A DNA stretch of 64,000 nucleotides from Olsenella sp. oral taxon 807 (GCF_001189515.2 NZ_CP012069.2:1488001-1552000), one strand, 5' to 3'. Positions 34,923 through 44,730 are shown, counted from the first letter of the stretch. Numbers and translations: made by a program. The notes: generated by a model from the sequence alone, not told the origin.

Positions 34923-36440
34923 CTACGACCTGAAGTTCACGTTTGAGTCGGAGTCCTTCAGGATAACGTCATGTGCGCCGCCCTCGACGAGCGACGTGGA
35001 CGAGACCAGCGTTATCTTGGCCTTCCTGCGAAGCTCGTAGAGGTCGAGCGCACCACAGTTGCACATTGCGGAGCGCACCTTGGTAAGCGAACTCTCCACG
35101 TTATCCTTGAGCGGACCCGCGTAGGGTACGTAGGAGTCCACACCCTCTACAAAGGAGAGGGCCTTCTTCTCACCACCCAGATCGTAGCGAGTCCAGTTGC
35201 GGGCGCGTGCCGATCCCTCGCCCCAGTACTCCTTGACGTATGAGCCGTTCGTATTGAGACGACGGGTCGGCGACTCGTCGAAGCGCGCGAAGTAGCGTCC
35301 CAGCATCAGGAAGTCTGCGCCCATAGCGAGCGCAAGCGTCATGTGATAGTCGTAGACGATGCCGCCGTCGGAGCACACCGGCACGTAGACGCCCGTCTCC
35401 TCGAAGTACTCGTCTCGGGCGCGGCACACGTCAATGAGCGCCGACGCCTGGCCACGACCGATGCCCTTCTGCTCGCGCGTGATGCAGATCGAACCGCCGC
35501 CGATACCCACCTTCACGAAGTCGGCCCCGCAGTCGGCCAGGTAGCGAAAGCCCTCCGCGTCCACGACGTTGCCCGCACCCACCTTCACGCTGCCGTCATA
35601 GTGCTCATGTACCCAATCGAGCGTGAGCTTCTGCCACTCCGAGAAGCCCTCGGACGAGTCGATGCAGAGCACGTCGGCTCCGGCCTGCACGAGCTTGGGT
35701 ACGCGCTCGACGTAGTCGCGCGTGTTGATGCCAGCGCCCACGACGTAGCGCTTGTGCTTGTCCACGAGCTCATCGGGGCGGGCCTTGTGAGAGTCATAGT
35801 CCTTGCGAAAGACAAGCGAGGCAAGGTTGCCGTTATCATCCACCACGGGGAGAGAGTTGAGCTTGTTATCCCAGATTATGTCGTTGCAGGTTCGAAGCGA
35901 GCTGCGGATGTTGGTGGTGATACACTTGCTGGCAGGCGTCATGAACTCCGACACGCGCTTGTCCCTGTCGTCGCGCGAGACGCGATAATCGCGGCTCGTC
36001 ACGATGCCGCAGAACCTTCCGTTGGGCCTGCCGTCCGCCGTGACGGGCATCGTGGTGTGACCCGTGCGCTCGCTCAGTGCGAGCACGTCTCGCAGTGTCA
36101 TGTTCGGCGTGAGCGTAGAGTCCGAGACTACGAAGCCCGCCTTGTAGGTCTTGACCTCACGCACCATAGACGCCTCGTCCTCGGGCGCCTGCGAGCCATA
36201 GATGAAGGAGACGCCACCCTCCTGCGCAAGCGCTATAGCCAAACGGGGACCAGAGACAGCCTGCATGATGGCAGAGACCAACGGGATATGCATCGAGATG
36301 GAGGGCTTCTCTCCGCGATTGAACCTTACGAGCGGAGTCTCCAACGAGACATTGGCAGGAACGTTTTCGCACGAGGAGTAGCCAGGAACCAACAGATACT
36401 CAGAGAAGGTGTGGGACTCTCCCGCGAAGAAAACAGCCAT
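34923..36440 (-). CDS. guaB: IMP dehydrogenase
   Basis: A 505-residue NAD-dependent enzyme converting IMP to XMP, the branch to guanine nucleotides. The TIM barrel is interrupted by a CBS pair (about 95-220). The catalytic loop is [20 protein letters not shown] with Cys319, the flap dyad is Arg418-Tyr419 in NWTRYDLGG, and a second cluster is MCNCGAL. From memory, the loop, the flap and the residue numbers agree with the Tritrichomonas foetus enzyme rather than with common bacterial GuaB. ATG 36440 has GGGAG before it; an upstream frame extension is ignored. The CBS region appears complete. Confidence 0.93.
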   Translation of the reverse strand: MAVFFAGESHTFSEYLLVPGYSSCENVPANVSLETPLVRFNRGEKPSISMHIPLVSAIMQAVSGPRLAIALAQEGGVSFIYGSQAPEDEASMVREVKTYKAGFVVSDSTLTPNMTLRDVLALSERTGHTTMPVTADGRPNGRFCGIVTSRDYRVSRDDRDKRVSEFMTPASKCITTNIRSSLRTCNDIIWDNKLNSLPVVDDNGNLASLVFRKDYDSHKARPDELVDKHKRYVVGAGINTRDYVERVPKLVQAGADVLCIDSSEGFSEWQKLTLDWVHEHYDGSVKVGAGNVVDAEGFRYLADCGADFVKVGIGGGSICITREQKGIGRGQASALIDVCRARDEYFEETGVYVPVCSDGGIVYDYHMTLALAMGADFLMLGRYFARFDESPTRRLNTNGSYVKEYWGEGSARARNWTRYDLGGEKKALSFVEGVDSYVPYAGPLKDNVESSLTKVRSAMCNCGALDLYELRRKAKITLVSSTSLVEGGAHDVILKDSDSNVNFRS

Positions 36441-36493
36441 GGCGTCTCCCTTTCCATTGTCATATGCGCACGCATGCAAGCAGATTGCACGCG

Positions 36494-36502
36494 ATTGTAG
36501 CA
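36494..36502 (-). promoter_or_regulatory. Extended -10 promoter of guaB
   Basis: TGCTACAAT on the minus strand, about 55 bases before the start codon. The -35 is weak. Confidence 0.55.
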
Positions 36503-36666
36503 TCGATGCAAAGGGACGGCACGCTGCCGCGCGTCAGTGTGTACGTTGGGTGAGAGACGCGACTCGCCCTCAACAGCGACACGCGACAGCAAGAATCGGC
36601 ATGATCGATACCACGGGGCGCTCACCTCAAGCGGCCCTCAAGCCATCCATATCCATACACCTAGCC

Positions 36667-37968
36667 TCACTTGGCACCCTCACCCATGACGTCGTCGAAG
36701 CTCACAGCGATATCGTGCTTGGTGGGCACCCACTCGACCCGCTTGAAGAGGGCCACAACCGTGATGGGGATGTAGGTCATCATGAAGATCGGGAAGGTGA
36801 AGAGGTTGGTGAGGATGCGCCACTTCCTCTTGGCGTGGATGTGCTTACGCTCGCTTACGGTGGTGATGATGGCAAGGACGAAGAAGACGATGTACATCGA
36901 CACGAAGGTCATGATGAGCGAACCGACGCACATGGCAAGCTCGGCGTTGGTCGCGATGAAGCCATGACTGAGCGACCCGATGATGAGGTAGGTCGCGTTC
37001 ACGAAGGCGGAGAGCAGCGTCAGGATCATGCCAGGGGCAATCGTCATCAGCATGTCGTAGGAGGCGAACTGCCCCGAGCGAATGCCGTGGATAAGGTTGC
37101 CGTTGTATGAGAAGAACACCTGGTAGAACCCCTTAGTCCAACGCATGCGCTGTATCCAGGACGCCTTGAAGGTGAGCGGCTGCTCGTCGAAGAACTCCGC
37201 CGGGGCATAGCCGATGCGGATGCCGTGGGCGCAGCAGAAGGTCGAGAACTGAATGTCCTCGGTCAAGGTGTGGAAGCGCCAGCCGTGCATGCCGCGGACG
37301 ATGCCCGCCGAGACGAGCCAGCCCGAGCCCGAGATGGCACAGCTCGTCCCCAGCATCATCCTTGCGTTGTTCAAGAACTTTGCCTCACGCAGAAACCAGG
37401 TCGCGTACGCGGAGCTGATCCAGCTCGAGTCGAAGTTCTTGGAGTTGCGGTAGCTCGTGCAGACGAGGTAGCCCGCGTCAAAGGCCTGGTTCATGGTGGC
37501 GACGTAGTTAGGTGAGATGATGTTGTCAGCGTCCATGATGAAGAAGGCTTCGTACTTGTCTCCATACTCGTTGAGGATGCGGTCGAAGGCGTAGTCAAGC
37601 ACCCAGCTCTTGCCCTTACGAGCGAGGTCGTTGCGCTCCCAGGTGATGGCCCCCGCCCCCTTAGCCTCCTTTGCCGTCGCATCGGTGCAGGCATCAGCCA
37701 CGACGAAGCAGTCAATGAGGCCATCGTAGTCCTGTGTGAGAATGGACCTCACAAGGTTGGCGATGACGGGCTCCTCGTTGTGAGCGGCGATCACGAAGGC
37801 GTAGCTATGGTTCTTCTTGGCCTTGGGCAGCTTGACGTCACCGTGCATGATGACGCGAATGATGTAGGCAAACTGATAGAAATATGCGAAGGTGAAGAAG
37901 AGCCACAGGACTCCGTTGAAGATGACGATCGGCGTCAGGCCGGCCTTGAGCATGTCCACGAACAGCAC
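36667..37968 (-). CDS. Membrane processive-type family 2 glycosyltransferase
   Basis: A protein of about 430 residues with one N-terminal membrane helix (about 12-38), a cytoplasmic GT2 domain and three or four C-terminal helices. Catalytic motifs are VIAAHNEEPVIANLV, MDADN (DxD), TEDIQF (TED) and QRMRW (QxxRW), the set seen in BcsA/PgaC-like enzymes. It probably extrudes or makes a beta-linked glycan or glycolipid head group. The start is ambiguous: GTG 37968, GTG 37959 or ATG 37953, the later two better spaced from GGGAGG. It is the last gene of the ileS-lspA-rluD operon. Confidence 0.88.
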   Translation of the reverse strand: MLFVDMLKAGLTPIVIFNGVLWLFFTFAYFYQFAYIIRVIMHGDVKLPKAKKNHSYAFVIAAHNEEPVIANLVRSILTQDYDGLIDCFVVADACTDATAKEAKGAGAITWERNDLARKGKSWVLDYAFDRILNEYGDKYEAFFIMDADNIISPNYVATMNQAFDAGYLVCTSYRNSKNFDSSWISSAYATWFLREAKFLNNARMMLGTSCAISGSGWLVSAGIVRGMHGWRFHTLTEDIQFSTFCCAHGIRIGYAPAEFFDEQPLTFKASWIQRMRWTKGFYQVFFSYNGNLIHGIRSGQFASYDMLMTIAPGMILTLLSAFVNATYLIIGSLSHGFIATNAELAMCVGSLIMTFVSMYIVFFVLAIITTVSERKHIHAKRKWRILTNLFTFPIFMMTYIPITVVALFKRVEWVPTKHDIAVSFDDVMGEGAK

Positions 37969-37983
37969 CCTCCCTTGTCTGCA

Positions 37984-39009
37984 TCACGACCGGACACCCT
38001 CAAGAAGCCTGGGACAGACGTCCCTGCCCGCCTCGGTGCGTCCCATCGATCGTTTACCTAGCCCCTCTAGTATAGCGAGAAGGTCTGCGGGAAGCCCGTC
38101 AGCACACGTGATGTGCTCCCCCGTCACCGGATGCTCGAAGGCGATATGCCAAGAATGCAGAAACTGCCGAGAAAGGCCGAGGTTTCGCCTCATGTCACCA
38201 TGACCGTAGAGTGCATCTCCCACCACCTGGTGGCCGATGTGGCGCATGTGGACGCGGATCTGGTGTGTACGACCGGTGTAGAGGTGGCACTCGAGCAGGC
38301 TGTAGCCGTCGTCGCGCGCGTCCGCCTCAAAGCGCTCGAGCGTCCTAAAGCTGGTAATGGCCTCCCGGGCCGCAGGATCATCGCTCACGGCCATGCGCAG
38401 GCGGTCACGTGTGGAGCGGGCGATGCCCGTGGTGACGGTCCCCTCGTTAGGGGCGACGTAGCCCTGGACGAGCGTGACGTAGCGCCTGTCGAGTGCCCGC
38501 AGACGAATGAGATCCTGAAGGGCGCGCTGGGTCTCATCGTCCTTGGCAGCGACCATGAGGCCCGACGTGTCCATGTCAAGACGGTGTACGATGCCCGGAC
38601 GGTCATCGCCCTGAAGGTGGCCCAGATGCCCGTAGCCGCAGTGGGCCACAAGGGCGTTCGCGAGCGTGTCGTGTGTGTGCCCGGGACTCGGGTGACAGAC
38701 GAGCCCGGCCTGCTTGGAGAGCACGATGAGCCACTCGTCCTCAAGACGCACGTCGAGCGGGATGGAGAAGTTGGGAGAAAGCGGCCCCGGCTCCTCCTCG
38801 ACGGGCAACAGCGCCTGGATGCGGTCGCCGAGCACGACGCGCTCAGCCTTGGAGCTACCTGGGGTGCCGTTGATGCTGACCGCGCCCCCCTCGATGAGCT
38901 TGGCGCAGGCCGAGCGAGAGGGAGCACCGTCCTGGGCGGCGAGGAAGGCGTCGAGCCTCATGCCGTCGGAGTCGGGACCCACGAGGGCTACAATGGCCCT
39001 ATGTGTCAT
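37984..39009 (-). CDS. rluD: RluA-family ribosomal pseudouridine synthase (RluD-like)
   Basis: A 341-residue enzyme with an N-terminal S4 RNA-binding domain (MRLDAFLAAQDG) and the catalytic HRLDMDTSGLMVAAK motif with its aspartate. Also present are HPSPGHTHDTLANAL and YTGRTHQIRVHMRHIGH. It is placed next to lspA, as is usual for RluD homologues in Gram-positives. ATG 39009 has GGGGAG 8 bases before it. The exact target uridines cannot be told. Confidence 0.92.
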   Translation of the reverse strand: MTHRAIVALVGPDSDGMRLDAFLAAQDGAPSRSACAKLIEGGAVSINGTPGSSKAERVVLGDRIQALLPVEEEPGPLSPNFSIPLDVRLEDEWLIVLSKQAGLVCHPSPGHTHDTLANALVAHCGYGHLGHLQGDDRPGIVHRLDMDTSGLMVAAKDDETQRALQDLIRLRALDRRYVTLVQGYVAPNEGTVTTGIARSTRDRLRMAVSDDPAAREAITSFRTLERFEADARDDGYSLLECHLYTGRTHQIRVHMRHIGHQVVGDALYGHGDMRRNLGLSRQFLHSWHIAFEHPVTGEHITCADGLPADLLAILEGLGKRSMGRTEAGRDVCPRLLEGVRS

Positions 39010-39085
39010 GCATGTTCTCCCCACAAATAGTCTGACAAGGCAGGAGACAGCTCATGTCACATGCCAACTCAGAGCACATTCTGCC

Positions 39086-39601
39086 TCACGCCGCCTCGGT
39101 GTCGCCACCCTCCCTGCGCTCACGCCTGGCGTCCCACACGGCCCAGCCGATAAAGCCGACAATCACGCCTATCGTCACGCAGACGTCCGCCACATTGAAG
39201 ACCGGGAAGCTCACGAAGCCGAGGGACAGAAAGTCCGTGACCGACCCTGCCGACAGCCTGTCTATCATGTTGCCCACGCCACCACCCGCGATGAAGCCGA
39301 AGGGTATGGCAAGCAGGACGGGAAACTCGCTTCGCCAGACGATGGTGCAGCACACGATGATGGCCACCACGGCGAAGGCGACGAAAAAGGCGGAACCTCC
39401 CTTGCCTACGCCGAAGGCCGCGCCCGTGTTCTGCACGCGCGTGAGGTTGAGGATGCCCGGTATGAGGGTCGAGACGCCGCCCGCAGAGACGAGCATGCGT
39501 ACCGCCGCCTTCGTCGCTTGGTCGACTATGACCACGATGACGGCAACGAGCCAGAAGACGGTGTACCTGAGGCCTCGCGCGGACGCCGGACCGTATCCCA
39601 T
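39086..39601 (-). CDS. lspA: Signal peptidase II (prolipoprotein)
   Basis: A 171-residue, four-helix membrane aspartyl protease cleaving lipoprotein signal peptides. The catalytic aspartates lie in NMIDRLSAGSVTDF and FNVADVCVTIG; VIVDQATKAAV and NTGAAFG are also family motifs. It sits between ileS and rluD, a common order. The C-terminus is short and charged. Confidence 0.94.
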   Translation of the reverse strand: MGYGPASARGLRYTVFWLVAVIVVIVDQATKAAVRMLVSAGGVSTLIPGILNLTRVQNTGAAFGVGKGGSAFFVAFAVVAIIVCCTIVWRSEFPVLLAIPFGFIAGGGVGNMIDRLSAGSVTDFLSLGFVSFPVFNVADVCVTIGVIVGFIGWAVWDARRERREGGDTEAA

Positions 39602-39652
39602 GCTCCCCCACCCCTTCCCGGACAGCGATCGTGAATGACGAGCGTCGTGGCG

Positions 39653-42460
39653 CTAGAGCCCCTCGATGACGTCGTGGCACCTCTCGCAGAGGTCGTCCTC
39701 ACCAAGTTCGCGCCAGTTCCAGCAGCGCAAGCACTTCTCGCCGCTCGCGGGAAGCACCTCGCAGGCCAGCTCGTCCCCTTCGCAGACGCAGACCTCAGAG
39801 CAGACGAAGGCCTCCGCCAGATCGGGTGCGCCCTCACCCGTGAGCAGGGCGTACGCCTCGGCGGGAAGCGTGAGCTTGGCCCTGGTGGCCTGGGTGGTCT
39901 TCTCCGTCACGACGCCCGACTCGAGTGCAGCGTCGTAGGCCTTGGTGAAGGCCGAGCGGGCGGCCACGAGCGCCTGGTAGCTTGGCAGCAACTTCTCCCA
40001 CTCGCCTTCCGACATCGGCGCCTCGAACCAGTCGAGCAAAGCCGCATAGGCCTGCCCGTCCTTAAGCGACTCGGGCAGGTAGCCCATGACCTCGTCGGTC
40101 GTATATGCCAAGATGGGCTGGAGGTCACGGACGAGCATCGAGAGGATGTGGGACCAGACGGTCTGGGCACTCCTTCTCCCAAAGCCGTCCCTGGCGTCGC
40201 AGTAGGTACGGTCCTTGGTGGCGTTCAGGTAGTCGTTGGAGAGCTCAGTGATGATGTAGTCGTAGAGCGTGCGGTAGACGGCGTTGAAGCGGTACCCCTC
40301 GTAGGCCACCGAGACCTCGTCGTGCACCTGGCACATGCGGGCGAGCGCCAGCCTGTCATAGGGCAGAAGCTCGGCTGTGGAGACGCCGTCTCTCTTGAGG
40401 TCAAACTGGCCATCCAGCTCCCCGAGAAGGAAGCGGAAGGTGTTTCTTATCTTGCGGTAGGCATCACCCACGTGGGAGAGGATCTCGTCGTCGCAGGGAA
40501 CGTCGCTTGAGGTGTCGACCGAGGCTACCCACAGGCGCAGGATATCGGCACCCCTAGTCTCGCACTCCCTGTTGGGGTCAATGACGTTGCCGAGCGACTT
40601 GGACATCTTGCGACCCTGGCCGTCGAGGGTGAACCCCTGCGAGACCACCGACCGGTAGGGTGCGACGCCGTAGGCGCCCACGGAGGTCATGAGCGAGCTC
40701 ATGAACCAGCCGCGGTGCTGGTCTGAGCCCTCGAGGTACATGTCGGCGGGAAAGCCAAGGTAACCACGGTGCCTGCAGACGGCGGTGTGCGAGACGCCCG
40801 AGTCCCACCACACGTCGAGGATGTCCCTGTTCGCCCTCAGGTGGCTCCCGCCGCAGGCGGGACAGACACAGGCATCACCCAGGTAGCTCTGCGGTTCATC
40901 GGTGAACCACGCGTCGGAGCCCTTTGCCTTGAAGAGCTCGATCACCCTGTCCAGGGTCTTGTCGCTCATGACGGTCTCACCGCAGTCCTCGCAGGTGAAG
41001 GCCGGGATGGGCACGCCCCAGTTGCGTTGGCGCGAGATGCACCAGTCCGGCCTGCCCTCGACCATCGAGCCAATGCGCCTCACGGCGTGCGCGGGAAAGA
41101 AGGCCACCTTCCCAAGGGCATCAAGCGCCTGCTCGCGAAGGCCGGTCTCGTCCATCGAGACGAACCACTGGCTCGTGGCGCGAAAGATGACGGGATTCTT
41201 GCACCTCCAGCAGTGCGGGTAGGAGTGCGTGATGTCCTCGTGCAGGATGAGCGTGTTGCGCTCGCGGAGCCACTCGATGATCCTAGGGTTGGCCTCGACC
41301 ACGCCCATGCCACCCCAGGGGCCGCCGGTACCCAGGCTGTCACCCCTATAGAAGCGGCCGTCGTCGTCCACGGGCATGACCACGGGGATGTCGAAGTTCA
41401 TGGCAGCGAGGTAGTCATCGACGCCGTGGCCCGGGGCCGTGTGGACGATGCCCGTGCCGTCGTCAAGCGTGACGTAGTCGGCATAGATGAACTCGCCCTC
41501 CTCGCCCTGGTCGGCAAAGATGGGCTGCTTATACCTGTTGCGGGCGAGGTCCTTACCCGTGCGGCGCCAGACGTCGCCATCCTCCTGCCTGGCAAGCTCC
41601 CAGCCCGTATAGCCAAACCTCGCGCAGCAGCGCTCGACGAGGGCCTCTGCCATGATCTCGGCGCGGCCGTCCACGACGACCGCCACGTAGTCGGCCTCGG
41701 GATGCAGGATGACGGCGTCATCGGCCGGAAGCGTCCAGGGCGTCGTCGTCCAGATGTCCACCCAGAGCCTGCCCTCGTAGGCCTCCAGTCCCGCAGGCAC
41801 CGTCGTCATTTCGAAGCGCACGAAGATGGCCGGCGAGACCTCGTCGGAGTACTCGATCTCGGCCTCGGCCAGGGCGGTGTGGCAGTGGCTGCACCAGTGG
41901 ACGGGCTTGCGGCCTCGGTAGATGGCGCCCCTGTCGAAGATGGCCTTGAAGATCTCTATGTCGGTGGCGTCATAGTCGTTGGTATAGGTAAGGTAGGGGT
42001 TGTCCCACTCGCCAAGGACGCCGAGGCGCTTGAAGCCCTGGCGCTGGGTGTCGACCTGCTCGACGGCGAGCTTGCGGCACAGCGCGCGGATCTTCTCGGT
42101 GGAGAGCTGGTTGAAGCGATCGCTACCGAGGGTCTCTTCGACCTTGTGCTCGATGGGCTGCCCGTGGCAGTCCCAGCCCGGTACGTAGGGCGTCTGGTAG
42201 CCGCACATGGCCCAGTAGCGGTTGATGATGTCCTTGGAGATCTTGTTCTGCGCGTGCCCCAGGTGGATGGGGCCGTTAGCGTAGGGGGGGCCGTCATGCA
42301 GCACGAACTTGTCGTGGCCCTCGTTCTTGGCAAGCATCAGCTCGTAGACGTGGTCCTCCTCCCACTTCGCGAGGCGTTTAGGCTCGTTTTGAGCGAGACC
42401 AGCGCGCATGGGAAACCCCGTCTTGGGGAGGTTCGTCGTGTCCTTGTACCTGTTTGCCAC
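39653..42460 (-). CDS. ileS: Isoleucyl-tRNA synthetase
   Basis: A 935-residue class I synthetase for tRNA-Ile. The HIGH motif is YANGPIHLGHAQNK, the editing domain has TTPWTLPADDAV, KMSKS is KMSKSLGNVIDP, and a C-terminal zinc site is CLRCWNW...CERC. GTG 42460 is chosen because GGAGAAGGG lies about 10 bases upstream and the product then begins like the family (RYKDTTNLPKTGFPMRAGL). The ATG at 42481 would abut the leader hairpin and lack a binding site. Expression is governed by the T-box upstream. Confidence 0.93.
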   Translation of the reverse strand: MANRYKDTTNLPKTGFPMRAGLAQNEPKRLAKWEEDHVYELMLAKNEGHDKFVLHDGPPYANGPIHLGHAQNKISKDIINRYWAMCGYQTPYVPGWDCHGQPIEHKVEETLGSDRFNQLSTEKIRALCRKLAVEQVDTQRQGFKRLGVLGEWDNPYLTYTNDYDATDIEIFKAIFDRGAIYRGRKPVHWCSHCHTALAEAEIEYSDEVSPAIFVRFEMTTVPAGLEAYEGRLWVDIWTTTPWTLPADDAVILHPEADYVAVVVDGRAEIMAEALVERCCARFGYTGWELARQEDGDVWRRTGKDLARNRYKQPIFADQGEEGEFIYADYVTLDDGTGIVHTAPGHGVDDYLAAMNFDIPVVMPVDDDGRFYRGDSLGTGGPWGGMGVVEANPRIIEWLRERNTLILHEDITHSYPHCWRCKNPVIFRATSQWFVSMDETGLREQALDALGKVAFFPAHAVRRIGSMVEGRPDWCISRQRNWGVPIPAFTCEDCGETVMSDKTLDRVIELFKAKGSDAWFTDEPQSYLGDACVCPACGGSHLRANRDILDVWWDSGVSHTAVCRHRGYLGFPADMYLEGSDQHRGWFMSSLMTSVGAYGVAPYRSVVSQGFTLDGQGRKMSKSLGNVIDPNRECETRGADILRLWVASVDTSSDVPCDDEILSHVGDAYRKIRNTFRFLLGELDGQFDLKRDGVSTAELLPYDRLALARMCQVHDEVSVAYEGYRFNAVYRTLYDYIITELSNDYLNATKDRTYCDARDGFGRRSAQTVWSHILSMLVRDLQPILAYTTDEVMGYLPESLKDGQAYAALLDWFEAPMSEGEWEKLLPSYQALVAARSAFTKAYDAALESGVVTEKTTQATRAKLTLPAEAYALLTGEGAPDLAEAFVCSEVCVCEGDELACEVLPASGEKCLRCWNWRELGEDDLCERCHDVIEGL

Positions 42461-42482
42461 CCTGTCGTGTCCCTTCTCCATG

Positions 42483-42769
42483 GGCACCAAAAAGGCGCCC
42501 GTCCCTCTCTGCTGGGACGAAGCGCCATCGTAGGTCGAACTCCGCTTTGACCACCCAGCAAGCGGCCGCAACCGCCATGACTCGGCTGGCCTGTCTCGGC
42601 GGCCACTCCGGCGACGTCTACTCATGGAAAGGCCCGCCCAAAGGCGAACTTCCCCACTTTGGGGCCGCAGCTCCGGGGTGATCTTCCGCCGTGCGCGCCC
42701 GCGGTTTCTCAGCCTCCCCGCTCTCTGTGGGACGACTTGCCCGACGTACTCTCCCCATCACAGCCTCAA
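42483..42769 (-). promoter_or_regulatory. T-box riboswitch (tRNA-Ile), ileS leader
   Basis: A leader of about 290 nt. In order it has the AGTA element, the stem I distal loop AGAGAGCGGGGAGGCTGAGA, and the specifier ATC followed by A (42680-42682), matching isoleucine. The T-box core GGGTGGTCAAAGCGG (42542-42556) carries the TGGT bulge that pairs with the tRNA acceptor end. A terminator follows. Uncharged tRNA-Ile should stabilise the antiterminator and allow ileS transcription. Confidence 0.9.
42489..42526 (-). terminator. T-box attenuator terminator
   Basis: GGCGC-TT-CGTCCC pairs with GGGACG-G-GCGCC, an 11-bp stem with a small internal loop and the apical loop AGCAGAGA, followed by TTTTT. 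This makes the switch transcriptional rather than translational. Confidence 0.85.
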
Positions 42770-42775
42770 GATCGC

Positions 42776-42784
42776 ATCATAGCA
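42776..42784 (-). promoter_or_regulatory. Extended -10 promoter of the ileS operon
   Basis: TGCTATGAT on the minus strand, just before the T-box leader. The -35 is weak. Bases 42785-42945 hold no other visible feature. Confidence 0.6.
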
Positions 42785-42945
42785 CGCCCCGCCTACCGTC
42801 TGCGCAAAAATCGCGAGCGTTTACCGATTCGCCAGAGTCTGGGGCAGGCAAGGCGCTGACGGGGCAGGCGGAGTGCTGGAGCTGGAAGTTGGGGCGCCAA
42901 CCTAAGGCCATCTGCCGCAAGGCACAGCGGCCAGGCGACTGCGCC

Positions 42946-44730
42946 TTACGACATGCGCCGACATTTGCAAGACGCAACCTTGCCTCTGAAAGCGACGCCC
43001 CAAAACAAAAGGCCCCTTCCGGGAAGGTCGGCCCCGTAGCGTCTGCCCCGCGCCTGAGCCAGTGCCCTTTTGGCCAGAAGGTCAAGGCCCCCCTCGGCCG
43101 TAGCGAGGCCCTCAGGACCCGGGAGGGTACCGCGCGCGTCCTTGACCTCGATGACTATGGCAGCGAGGCTGTTCTGGTGCTCGAGCTCGGGAATGAGGAC
43201 TATGTCGGGCCTGCCGTCCCCGCTCTCGCGGTTCGAGAGCGGAAACCTGTAGCCTGGCAGATCGCAGACAAGTCCCAGGAGCAGCATGTGGTAGCTGTTC
43301 TCGCTCACGAGGTCGAAGTAGCTCGGTGACTTCGTGAGCAGCTCATCGAGCGACCGGGCGAGTGCGGCCTCGTCTCCCGATACCAGCGCCTGCCTAAGCC
43401 GCAAAAGCAAGTCAAGATCCCCGATGACGCGTTGGGTGCGTTCCGTGAACTCACGGCGATAGAGCCACGCGACCTCGCGGTTGGGCAGGCGCAGGCGACG
43501 TGGCATCATGTCATCATTGGGAAACGCGATGTCATCGGTTGTCACGTAGCCTGCCAGGTACAGCTGGCTCCAGAGTGCTGACGGCGACGCGCCACCACCC
43601 AAAAGATCGAGCTCCGAGAACACGGTGGCAAGGTTAAGCGGCCTCTCAAGCCTTCGGCCTGAGGCGAGGGTGCGCAGGTCATCAGCGAGTCGTGCGTCCG
43701 CCTGCTGGAACAGCCGATGGACGATTGCGTTGTCACTGGTGTTTCCCCAGTAGGGCTGGGCCACCCCTCCCTGGTCAAGGTAGTTAAGGATGCTCCAGGG
43801 ATTATAGACTGCGGTGCCACCGAAGCAGTAGCCATCGTACCAGTCGTGCATCTCAGAGAGCTTGCCCTGGGGAAGGCCCATGTAGCGAGCAAGCGCTCCT
43901 GCCTCCTCACGTGTGAAGCCAAAGCCCTCGGTAAACCTGGTGTCCATGGCAGTGTTCACCACTACGTTGTTAAGTCCCGAGAAGACAGACTCCCTACCCA
44001 CACGCTGAACGCCCGTGAGATAGGCACGGTACAGTGACGTCGTCGCCTTGAGCGCCGCAGTAAGCCAGGAGCGCATGAAGCCTATCACCTCGTCACGATA
44101 GCCGCTGAGGTGACCCGCGCTCACGGGATGGTCGTACTCGTCAATGAGGATGACGGTGCCTGACCCATGGTGCCTGAGAAGCAGCAGGGAGAGCCAAGAA
44201 AGGGAGCTCTCGGCCTCCCCAGGGGCCAGCGTACCTGCGATCACGCGGCGAAATCGCACCTCCTCCTCGGGAAGGAGGCTCCCGTCGAGCAGATAGGCAT
44301 GGCGGGCATACTCGTCAGACATCTGACCCATGATGCCCGCCCTACAGATGTCCCAGGTCCTTCCGCCCGCCGACCCAAGCGACAGGAAGATGACCGGGTG
44401 TCCTCCTTGCTGAGCGCGATAGCGCTCACCCGCACGCCAGATTGACAGGGACTCAAAGATAGCCTTACGGGAGGGAATCGGCGGCTTTGCCCCCTCGACC
44501 GGCGTCTCGAAGAAGCACTGCAGCATACGCATAGCAAGTGACTTGCCGAAGCGACGCGGACGACAGAGGAGCGTCACCTTGTAGGAGCTATCGAGCAGAT
44601 CACAGATGAGTGACGTCTTGTCCACGTACACGTGCTCGGTCACGACCTCCGTGAAGTCCTCGCTGCCTATGGGAAGCAGGCGGCGGCCCGTACGATCGAC
44701 GATCTTGGAACTCGTGCGTGGCACTGGCAT
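42946..44730 (-). CDS. AAA-ATPase-like protein with C-terminal PD-(D/E)XK nuclease domain
   Basis: A 594-residue protein of the AAA-ATPase_like plus PDDEXK_9 (DUF1703) type. The N-terminus has LPIGSEDFTEVV, YVDKTSLI and RPRRFGKSLAMRML, a degenerate P-loop. ILIDEYDHPVS is Walker B-like. The C-terminal nuclease-like motif is GRPDIVLIPE followed by AIVIEVKDA, with the D...ExK residues intact. Many paralogues occur in gut bacteria and the role is unsettled; defence or mobile-element functions have been proposed. AAAGG precedes the ATG. It stands alone between a T-box promoter and a zinc-ribbon gene. Confidence 0.85.
   Translation of the reverse strand: MPVPRTSSKIVDRTGRRLLPIGSEDFTEVVTEHVYVDKTSLICDLLDSSYKVTLLCRPRRFGKSLAMRMLQCFFETPVEGAKPPIPSRKAIFESLSIWRAGERYRAQQGGHPVIFLSLGSAGGRTWDICRAGIMGQMSDEYARHAYLLDGSLLPEEEVRFRRVIAGTLAPGEAESSLSWLSLLLLRHHGSGTVILIDEYDHPVSAGHLSGYRDEVIGFMRSWLTAALKATTSLYRAYLTGVQRVGRESVFSGLNNVVVNTAMDTRFTEGFGFTREEAGALARYMGLPQGKLSEMHDWYDGYCFGGTAVYNPWSILNYLDQGGVAQPYWGNTSDNAIVHRLFQQADARLADDLRTLASGRRLERPLNLATVFSELDLLGGGASPSALWSQLYLAGYVTTDDIAFPNDDMMPRRLRLPNREVAWLYRREFTERTQRVIGDLDLLLRLRQALVSGDEAALARSLDELLTKSPSYFDLVSENSYHMLLLGLVCDLPGYRFPLSNRESGDGRPDIVLIPELEHQNSLAAIVIEVKDARGTLPGPEGLATAEGGLDLLAKRALAQARGRRYGADLPGRGLLFWGVAFRGKVASCKCRRMS

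Noticed and set aside
34246-35040. 264-codon frame rich in SRKSALC/LTEKRTL-type repeats
   Set aside because: Created by family A units cycling through frames (31 is not a multiple of 3). It runs into guaB antisense and has no coding character.
40769-42550. 593-codon frame antisense to ileS
   Set aside because: Shadow of a high-GC gene. The ileS frame has full family motifs; the antisense product has none.
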